Part shown: one piece after another, positions 6,921-11,168 of the stretch
How positions within the stretch are numbered: the stretch's first letter is position 1
How the letters are laid out: every line of letters begins with the position of its first letter
Assembly: GCA_046153695.1 (NCBI GenBank)
Contig: JBJXEZ010000284.1
Span: forward strand, 1-11,168
Length of the DNA stretch: 11,168 nt
Direction: 5' to 3'
Source of the DNA: M3007 sp046153695
GTDB taxonomy: Bacteria; Bacteroidota; Bacteroidia; Chitinophagales; Saprospiraceae
Translations under genes and position numbers: made by a program
The notes under the pieces: model-generated
Told to the model about the DNA's origin: nothing
Database searches by the model: none
What the model saw: only the letters and a program-made list of their open reading frames with translations

Positions 6921-7880
6921 TTACAAAACCAGCACCAAGCCTTCTTCGGCAATCGAAAAGCCCGCCGCATGCACCTCGCGGCGGGCTTTTTTGTCCCAAA
7001 TCAAGGGGTTGGTGTGGTTCAGGTGGATGAACGTCACCTTGCGTTTTTCCGTCGCCGGCTGTTCAGCAAAGCGCTGCATGGTTTCGGCCACGAATGGGTG
7101 GGGCACCTCCTGCATGGTGCGCCCGACGAGTTCGCCGTCGCGAAAAAACGTGGCATCAAGCAGGGCGAAATCCACGTTTCCAACTTCTTGAACAATGTCG
7201 CGGGGCCACTTTTCCCACTTGTCAATGTCGGGAATGAACAGCAGTTTTTTGCGCGGCGACTCGATACGGTAACCCACCGTTTCGGAAAACTCGTCACGGT
7301 GCGGCACCGTGAACGGGGTGATGCGCAGGTCGGGCGTGAGTTGCACGGTACTGTCGGCTCGGAGCGGTTGCAGGGAAATGTTATTCAGGCCGACGAGTTG
7401 GCTCCAGGGGCCGTTTTCCCGCAGGAATTTTTCCATACGCGGCATGGCCCACACGGGTGTGTTTTTCGCGCCCATGATCTCTCGACCCAATTGCATCAAT
7501 CCGGCGTAGTGGCCCACATGCGCATGGGTGAGGAAAATACCGTCAGGTGTGCGTTTATCGCGGCAGTTCGCCAGGTCTTGCAGCTGCCGCCACTGCCCGG
7601 CAAATGCCGGCGTTGCCTCCAGCAGAAAAACCTTTTTTGCCCGTTCGTCCACCAAGCCGAGGCACACGGGCGCGCGAGCGGACTGGTGCCCGTTGGCTAC
7701 CCGCTGGCAGCAGTCGCGCTGGCAGCCCGCGTGCGGGTAACCGCCGTCCTGTGCGATGCCGAGCACGACGAGGTATACGCCGCCGCGTGCAGAGTCAGGG
7801 ATGTTAAAATCGGAGCTCCGGCGCGGCCCGCCAAAGCAGGCGGCGAGGAGAAACAAAAGCAGGATAGCGTGCCTGGGCAT
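6921..7880 (-). CDS. PqqB-like metallo-beta-lactamase-fold lipoprotein
   Basis: Metallo-beta-lactamase-fold hydrolase resembling PqqB, 319 aa. The signal peptide ends in lipobox LAAC (Cys15), predicting a lipoprotein, whereas true PqqB is cytoplasmic. The domain begins at about 34 with VYLVVLGIAQDGGYPHAGC, the PqqB-like opening, followed by a Cys cluster (C53, C57, C58). The metal motif is H119-A-H121-V-G123-H124, where standard enzymes have HxHxDH; Gly replaces the Asp. Other likely ligands or fold residues are H194, D218, D242, H261, H286 and H289 (FIHLNHTNP). No other pqq genes are present, so a PQQ role is not supported. It is probably cotranscribed with the membrane-protein gene 22 nt upstream. 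The last codons overlap a terminator for the opposite gene. Confidence 0.88.
   Translation of the reverse strand: MPRHAILLLFLLAACFGGPRRSSDFNIPDSARGGVYLVVLGIAQDGGYPHAGCQRDCCQRVANGHQSARAPVCLGLVDERAKKVFLLEATPAFAGQWRQLQDLANCRDKRTPDGIFLTHAHVGHYAGLMQLGREIMGAKNTPVWAMPRMEKFLRENGPWSQLVGLNNISLQPLRADSTVQLTPDLRITPFTVPHRDEFSETVGYRIESPRKKLLFIPDIDKWEKWPRDIVQEVGNVDFALLDATFFRDGELVGRTMQEVPHPFVAETMQRFAEQPATEKRKVTFIHLNHTNPLIWDKKARREVHAAGFSIAEEGLVLVL
6956..6992 (+). terminator. Rho-independent terminator for the di-heme peroxidase gene
   Basis: AAAAGCCCGCCGC (6956-6968) pairs perfectly with GCGGCGGGCTTTT (6978-6990), giving a 13-bp stem with a 9-nt loop and a run of six T (6987-6992). It lies 49 bp after the peroxidase stop. 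It falls wholly within the coding part of the convergent PqqB-like gene. Read on the minus strand it has only a four-T tail, so it is a weaker terminator for that gene, and translation would disrupt it. Confidence 0.88.
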
Positions 7881-7902
7881 GGGTTGGGTTTAAAAAAATC
7901 TG

Positions 7903-8472
7903 TCACGGCATTTGCTGTAATTCCCGTTTGTTTTTCAGGTAAGCCATCCACAAAAAAATGGCCAGGACAGCGAGCGCAGCAGCCATTGTCAACGGTAGCA
8001 GGTACATTTCCTCCAGCGAAAAAAAGACGCCCAGTGCCATCGCCCCAACCGAAATGATACCGGCCATGATGGCATACGGTGCCGACTTGTAGTACCAGGC
8101 ATAAGGGAAAAAGTGCGCTCCGGTTATGATGGCGTAGGTCATTACAAAGAACTCAGGCTGGGAGAGCAGGATGAAAATCAAAAACGGGAAGTAGAACATT
8201 TGGGCAAAATTCAGCCATAGTCCCAGCGGCTCCAGCGGGTTATCGGGTGTTTTCCAGTGGGTTTTGTACACCTTGGACAGGGCAAATGCCAGCGGTATGG
8301 TGATAGTGCCTGCCATAAAGGTAAAAATACTACGGTCGTAGGCCGAGTAGGGGAGGGTCCAGATGTAGGCAATGATCAGCCAGACGACAGTGGCGGACGT
8401 GATGAAATCAATGCCGTTTTTTGCCCGAACGGACAGCTCGAGACGCAGGCGGTCGAAAGTTGATTTTTCCAT
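7903..8472 (-). CDS. Six-pass integral membrane protein of unknown function
   Basis: Hydrophobic protein of 189 aa with about six predicted membrane segments at roughly 21-40, 49-66, 85-104, 107-124, 131-151 and 157-178. A charged cytoplasmic-type N-terminus (MEKSTFDRLRLELSVRAKNG) and a basic C-terminus (LKNKRELQQMP) flank them. FDRLRLEL...NGIDFITSATVVW recalls small membrane proteins filed under DUF7010, but this is from memory. The start at 8472 is preferred over an in-frame ATG at 8553, because the upstream 27 residues lie across a terminator-like hairpin and do not look like protein. No catalytic motif is visible. It precedes the PqqB-like lipoprotein gene by 22 nt on the same strand, which suggests a two-gene unit with a shared envelope role. 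Confidence 0.82.
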   Translation of the reverse strand: MEKSTFDRLRLELSVRAKNGIDFITSATVVWLIIAYIWTLPYSAYDRSIFTFMAGTITIPLAFALSKVYKTHWKTPDNPLEPLGLWLNFAQMFYFPFLIFILLSQPEFFVMTYAIITGAHFFPYAWYYKSAPYAIMAGIISVGAMALGVFFSLEEMYLLPLTMAAALAVLAIFLWMAYLKNKRELQQMP

Positions 8473-8536
8473 AGAAAATAGGATTGAGCAGAATTGGGCG
8501 ACTCCGAACAAGGAATCTTGAGGTGCAAGGTTTATG

Positions 8537-8573
8537 AAAAAATGCCAATACAACGTATCCCGGCATTTTTTTT
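8537..8573. terminator. Bidirectional terminator-like hairpin in a divergent intergenic region
   Basis: AAAAAATGCC (8537-8546) pairs with GGCATTTTTT (8562-8571), a 10-bp stem. An inner ATAC/GTAT pair (8548-8551 and 8555-8558) extends the fold. A T run continues to 8573 on the plus strand, and six T follow the stem on the minus strand. It has intrinsic-terminator shape in both directions, yet sits between two divergent genes (starts at 8472 and 8594). There is no gene end for it to serve. Confidence 0.6.
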
Positions 8574-8581
8574 CACTTTTG
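8574..8581 (+). promoter_or_regulatory. Possible -7 promoter box (CACTTTTG) for the aminopeptidase gene
   Basis: CACTTTTG matches TAnnTTTG at 7 of 8 positions by consensus counting and lies 12 nt before the GTG at 8594. It directly follows the terminator-like hairpin. Transcripts starting here would exclude that hairpin, which would then insulate the gene from upstream read-through. No clear -33 element is seen. Confidence 0.25.
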
Positions 8582-8593
8582 CCCTAAAAAAAC

Positions 8594-9694
8594 GTGACAT
8601 CCATCCACAGCAAGTACGCGTCCCTGCTCACCAATTACTGCCTGCGCGTGAAGCCGGGCGACAAGATTTTCATCGCCACCACCACCCTCGCAGAACCACT
8701 CGTACGCGAGGTGTACCGCGAAGCGCTGGCCGCCGGTGCTGCACTCGTAGAGGTCGACCTCGCCTTCCGCGAACGCGAGCGCATCCTGCTGGAGCATGGC
8801 TCCAACGACGCCCTGCGAACCCCGCCAGTACTGAACAAACTGGCCATGGAAACCTTTGATTGCTACCTGAATATTCGCGCACCGTTCAACCTGCGCGAGA
8901 TGCAAAGCGCACCTGCTGACCGATCCGGCATCCGTCAGGAAACGCTGAAACCAATCAACAAGGCCTATTTCGAGCGCATCGCCGACAAAAGCCTGCGCCG
9001 AAACCTGTGCCAGTACCCAACTGACGCGGCCGCTCAGGAAGCCGGTATGAGCCTTACCGAGTACGAACAGTTTGTGTACGGCGCTTGCAAACTGTTCGAC
9101 GACGACCCCGTTCAAGCCTGGCTGCGTGTACGCGCCGACCAACAGCGCATCGTAGACCACCTCAACGGCTGCTCGGCCATGCGCTATGTCACCGAGGGCA
9201 CCGACATTTCCTTTTCCACCCAGGGGCGCACATGGATCAACTCCGATGGCCAAAACAATATGCCTTCCGGTGAGGTGTTCACCAGCCCAATCGAGGACAG
9301 CGTCAATGGAGTCGTGCGGTTTTCGTATCCGGCCCTGTATCAGGGACACGAAGTGGAGGATGCGACGCTGTGGGTCAAGAATGGCCTCATCGAAAAATGG
9401 GAGGCCCGCCGCGGACAGGATTTCCTTGACCGCATTTTCCAGATGCCGGGCACACGGCGTTTCGGCGAAGCCGCCATTGGCACCAACTACGATATCACGC
9501 GCATCACCAAAAACATCCTGTTCGATGAAAAAATCGGAGGAAGCGTCCACATGGCCATCGGCCAGAGCTACCTGCAGTGTGGCGGCAAAAATGAATCGTC
9601 GGTTCACTGGGACATGATTACCGACATGACCAAAGGCGGTGAAGTGTGGGCTGACGGCGCGCTGATCTACCGCGACGGGAAGTTTTTGATTTGA
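8594..9694 (+). CDS. M29-family aminopeptidase
   Basis: Predicted cytoplasmic metallo-aminopeptidase of family M29 (AmpS/AmpT/PepS type), 366 aa, which removes N-terminal residues from peptides using two metal ions. All expected metal or catalytic residues are visible by motif comparison: E227 (NMPSGEVFTSP), E292 (RRFGEAAIGTN), H319 and Y326 (GSVHMAIGQSY), and H338 and D340 (SSVHWDMITDM). The N-terminus (KYASLLTNYCLRVKPGDKI) matches the family start, which supports the GTG at 8594; no in-frame ATG precedes it. It is slightly shorter than the 400-410 aa thermophilic enzymes. The gene is complete and appears to be monocistronic. It is divergent from the membrane-protein gene. Confidence 0.95.
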   Translation: MTSIHSKYASLLTNYCLRVKPGDKIFIATTTLAEPLVREVYREALAAGAALVEVDLAFRERERILLEHGSNDALRTPPVLNKLAMETFDCYLNIRAPFNLREMQSAPADRSGIRQETLKPINKAYFERIADKSLRRNLCQYPTDAAAQEAGMSLTEYEQFVYGACKLFDDDPVQAWLRVRADQQRIVDHLNGCSAMRYVTEGTDISFSTQGRTWINSDGQNNMPSGEVFTSPIEDSVNGVVRFSYPALYQGHEVEDATLWVKNGLIEKWEARRGQDFLDRIFQMPGTRRFGEAAIGTNYDITRITKNILFDEKIGGSVHMAIGQSYLQCGGKNESSVHWDMITDMTKGGEVWADGALIYRDGKFLI

Positions 9695-9769
9695 AAACGC
9701 GCGGGCTGCCGCTGCCGACAGCACTGCCCCGATTGCGCAGCCTGTACACCGAACATAGCCACCTTTTCC

Positions 9770-9868
9770 ATGGCTTTCCAAATACATTTTGCTCCAAAAG
9801 CCACCAGTTTTGCCCTCGGATGGGCCAAAGAGATCGACGAAAAAGGTGGGGCCCACCCCAAAAACTAA
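9770..9868 (+). CDS. Possible 32-aa small ORF between aminopeptidase and transposase
   Basis: ATG at 9770 opens a 32-codon frame (MAFQIHFAPKATSFALGWAK, then EIDEKGGAHPKN) ending TAA at 9868. It is in the same frame as the transposase start at 9887. The composition is protein-like, but the length is too short to judge, and no ribosome-binding site or promoter box is seen. It could be a small gene, the remains of a gene cut by the transposase insertion, or chance. The rest of the 192-bp gap (9695-9886) shows only a small palindrome, GGTGGGGCCCACC (9845-9857). Confidence 0.22.
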   Translation: MAFQIHFAPKATSFALGWAKEIDEKGGAHPKN

Positions 9869-9886
9869 CCCAATTCATCAATCGCA

Positions 9887-10495
9887 ATGGGCATGAAAAA
9901 ATTCAAAAACAAATATCGCATCCCATCCGCACGGGCCTGGTGGTGGGATTATGCCAATGCTGGTGCCTATTTCATTACCATCTGTACGGCAGATCGTGTG
10001 CATTTTTTTGGAGAAATCGCCGCGCCGCCCGCCACGCCGCCCGCCCGATTGAACCCCACCCCAGTAGGCGAATTGGCAGCATCCATCTGGCATGAAATCC
10101 CAAATCAGTTTTCATTCATCCAGATGGGCGAATTTGTGGTGATGCCAAATCATGTACACGGGGTTTTGATTATTGACCCGGTATCGGACAACCGTGATGA
10201 TCCCGACGTAGAGACGCGATTAATCGCGTCTCTACCGCCACCACCGCCTGCCCAATCCCGTACAGGCGGTTTCGCGGGCGATAAAAACCTGATGTTACAC
10301 GACAACATCTCTCGCGTAGTCCGGTGGTACAAAGGCCGATGCACCTTTGAAATGCGGAAAATTCATCCTGATTTTGCGTGGCAATCCCGTTTCCATGACC
10401 ACATCATCCGCAATGACGTTGAATACAGGCGCATCAGTCACTATATCATTGTCAATCCACAACAATGGGCGGCGGACAGATTTTTCAACCCATGA
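9887..10495 (+). CDS. REP-associated tyrosine transposase (RAYT, Y1/IS200-like HUH family)
   Basis: Y1 HUH transposase-like protein of 202 aa (PF01797 fold), related to TnpA_REP/RAYT. Such proteins nick and join single-stranded DNA at palindromic REP sequences. The N-terminus (RIPSARAWWWDYANAGAYFITICTADR) is typical of the group. The HUH motif is H89-V-H91 in MPNHVHGVLII. The catalytic tyrosine is probably Y148 in SRVVRWYKGRCTFE. The C-terminal SRFHDHIIRND...YIIVNPQQW motif is intact, so the protein looks complete. Residues about 98-130 form a nonconserved linker, of which residues 108-116 are encoded by a perfect DNA palindrome. No IS200 lefB gene and no clear IS ends are seen, which fits a single-copy RAYT. 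ATG at 9887 or 9893 could be the start. Confidence 0.92.
   Translation: MGMKKFKNKYRIPSARAWWWDYANAGAYFITICTADRVHFFGEIAAPPATPPARLNPTPVGELAASIWHEIPNQFSFIQMGEFVVMPNHVHGVLIIDPVSDNRDDPDVETRLIASLPPPPPAQSRTGGFAGDKNLMLHDNISRVVRWYKGRCTFEMRKIHPDFAWQSRFHDHIIRNDVEYRRISHYIIVNPQQWAADRFFNP
10208..10235. repeat. Perfect 28-bp palindrome inside the RAYT gene
   Basis: GTAGAGACGCGATT (10208-10221) is followed directly by its exact reverse complement AATCGCGTCTCTAC (10222-10235). It encodes VETRLIASL in frame, ahead of a proline run, in the variable linker of the transposase. From memory, similar GTAGAGACG...CGTCTCTAC palindromes recur in some bacterial genomes, which would make this a copy of an interspersed family. 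That needs a genome search. Confidence 0.88.
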
Positions 10496-10532
10496 CCGAC
10501 TGAGGCTGTTGCCCCAACGGCTCACGGAGGAC

Positions 10533-10618
10533 ACTACTGGACATTTTTGGTTTTCGGGTATCCTGATCTTCGAGGTTTGCCAAACCTGAAAGGTCTCGTT
10601 CCGAAAATATTCAGTAGT
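10533..10618. repeat. 86-nt nested inverted repeat downstream of the RAYT
   Basis: The outer arms are ACTACTG (10533-10539) with CAGTAGT (10612-10618). The middle arms are TTTTCGG (10551-10557) with CCGAAAA (10601-10607). The apex is a near-palindrome: GATCTTCGAGGTTTG (10565-10579) and CAAACCTGAAAGGTC (10581-10595), matching at 12 of 15 positions around one central base, with a perfect 7-bp core AGGTTTG-C-CAAACCT. It starts 38 bp after the transposase stop. Its position suits a REP-like element acted on by the RAYT. It has no T run and so does not look like a simple terminator. Confidence 0.65.
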
Positions 10619-10770
10619 ATGTTCTCGGAGTGGTTCGGCAAGTAGTTTTCGGTGAAAAACCTTGAGCGGCTGGCACTGAGCCACCTCGCAGCACCAAGCT
10701 GGTCGGGAGGAAATTGCATGCCTCGCACCGAAGGGTGTGAAGCCGCTTTTGTCATACTGAGCGCTGCTAA

Positions 10771-10917
10771 GTACCGATGAAATAATAATGGAAGAGCTAA
10801 TTGGGCGGCATTCTGCGTTGCTCGTCAGTTGCGTAGCCCTACTATGCGCCTTCCTCGCGCCTTGCCTGCCACCAAATTATCCTCCTCCAAATCGGGTGGT
10901 TATTCTTTCATCGGTAC
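10771..10917. mobile_element. 147-bp MITE-like element with nested inverted repeats
   Basis: The ends are 18-bp inverted repeats with one mismatch: GTACCGATGAAATAATAA (10771-10788) and TTATTCTTTCATCGGTAC (10900-10917). Inside is a second, longer imperfect palindrome of about 39-bp arms (10798-10836 and 10842-10879) around a 5-nt loop. It begins TAATTGGGCGGCA and ends TGCCACCAAATTA, with several G-T pairs. No ORF lies within and no clear target-site duplication is visible (TAA on the left, ATA on the right). It ends 19 bp before the universal stress ATG, so it likely forms part of that gene's upstream region. Calling it mobile is an inference from the architecture; a regulatory RNA structure is the alternative. 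Confidence 0.5.
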
Positions 10918-10936
10918 ATACTCAACTACCGCTACT

Positions 10937-11168
10937 ATGAAGTCCATTTTTGTGCCTATTGATTTTTCCAAATGCGCGGACAACGCTTTACAATTTGCTT
11001 TGCGATTGGCCGGAAGTACTGGTGCCGAAGTAACAGTTCTACATGTTATTTTTCCAAACGAAGGCGTTGACAACAACGTGTACAACGTCTTTTGGACGGA
11101 TGAGTACCTTACTGAACGGACGAAAAACCTGAGCGCATGGGTAAACAAGTCTCAGCGCAAAACCGGGA
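10937..11168 (+). CDS. Universal stress protein (UspA family), 3' end beyond window
   Basis: First 77 codons of a UspA-family protein (PF00582). MKSIFVPIDFSKCADNALQF is the classic Usp opening, with the first beta strand and the Asp (D9) that starts the nucleotide-binding region, followed by an alpha helix and AEVTVLHVIFP as the second strand. In Bacteroidota such proteins are often tandem-domain and about 270-290 aa, but the window stops too soon to tell. Usp proteins act in the cytoplasm in stress survival, some binding ATP. The gene lies just downstream of the MITE-like palindrome, which may carry or disturb its promoter; no TAnnTTTG box is found in the 19 bp between. Confidence 0.9.
   Translation, partial: MKSIFVPIDFSKCADNALQFALRLAGSTGAEVTVLHVIFPNEGVDNNVYNVFWTDEYLTERTKNLSAWVNKSQRKTG

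Larger units (their letters stand above)
10496..10936. other. 441-bp gene-free, palindrome-rich region
   Basis: No convincing coding frame is present. Short minus-strand frames here lack recognisable domains, and the longest overlaps the transposase. The stretch holds two large inverted-repeat structures (10533-10618 and 10771-10917), described separately. The part between them (10619-10770) holds only tiny stems and nothing recognised. The last 19 bp lead into the universal stress gene. Confidence 0.6.

Noticed and set aside
6828..8057. 409-codon open frame on the plus strand across the PqqB-like and membrane-protein genes
   Set aside because: The translation is rich in Arg, His and Gln with no domain, and it overlaps two well-supported minus-strand genes and the end of the peroxidase gene.
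8473..8553. 27-residue N-terminal extension of the membrane protein from an upstream ATG
   Set aside because: The extension runs from within a terminator-like hairpin, and the internal start MEKSTF gives a natural charged N-terminus.
8573..9856. 427-codon open frame on the minus strand, antisense to the M29 aminopeptidase
   Set aside because: It mirrors a gene with all catalytic residues intact, has no recognisable domain, and is explained by the codon bias of the real gene on the opposite strand.
10295..10755. Minus-strand frames overlapping the RAYT end and the following gap
   Set aside because: They have no recognisable domain and cross the transposase coding region and the nested inverted repeat. 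They might be repeat debris but there is no support for a gene.
1..11168. Search for CRISPR arrays, tRNA or rRNA genes, toxin-antitoxin or restriction genes
   Set aside because: No regularly spaced direct repeats, no tRNA-like cloverleaf and no defence-family domains were seen on either strand.

Overview
The window looks like chromosomal DNA from a fairly GC-rich member of the Bacteroidota, possibly Saprospiria-like; the class-level guess is weak. The evidence is exact TAnnTTTG boxes (the Bacteroidota sigma-factor -7 element) right in front of start codons, no clear Shine-Dalgarno sequences, many lipoprotein signals, and closest family resemblances (by recollection, not search) to Bacteroidota proteins. 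There are no rRNA or tRNA genes, no CRISPR array and no phage genes.

Layout, left to right. (1) The N-terminal part of a BaiN/HI0933-type flavoprotein reads leftward off the window edge. Divergent from it is an exported beta-lactamase-fold serine hydrolase. Both genes carry a TAnnTTTG box 4-7 nt before the ATG, and a hairpin lies between them. (2) A GT4 glycosyltransferase on the minus strand overlaps the end of the serine hydrolase by 15 bp. (3) A tightly spaced plus-strand pair follows: a small Bor-like lipoprotein and an FAD-dependent aldonolactone-oxidase-like flavoprotein. (4) A di-heme cytochrome c peroxidase lipoprotein is convergent with a PqqB-like metallo-beta-lactamase-fold lipoprotein. 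The peroxidase's intrinsic terminator lies inside the 3' end of the PqqB-like gene. Upstream of the latter, in the same orientation, is a six-pass membrane protein. (5) A divergent intergenic region with a terminator-like hairpin leads to a complete M29 aminopeptidase. (6) The right end is mobile or repetitive. It holds a Y1 REP-associated tyrosine transposase (RAYT) with a perfect 28-bp palindrome inside its own reading frame, an 86-nt nested inverted repeat, a 147-bp MITE-like palindromic element, and the start of a universal stress protein gene cut by the window edge.

The genes do not form one pathway. Several encode envelope or periplasmic proteins (serine hydrolase, Bor-like lipoprotein, di-heme peroxidase, PqqB-like lipoprotein, membrane protein), mostly in one- or two-gene units. 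The most unusual content is the palindrome-rich zone around the RAYT (10208-10917). No coherent new multi-gene system is evident. The best candidates for new biology are the RAYT with its repeat families and the lipoprotein-flavoprotein pair.
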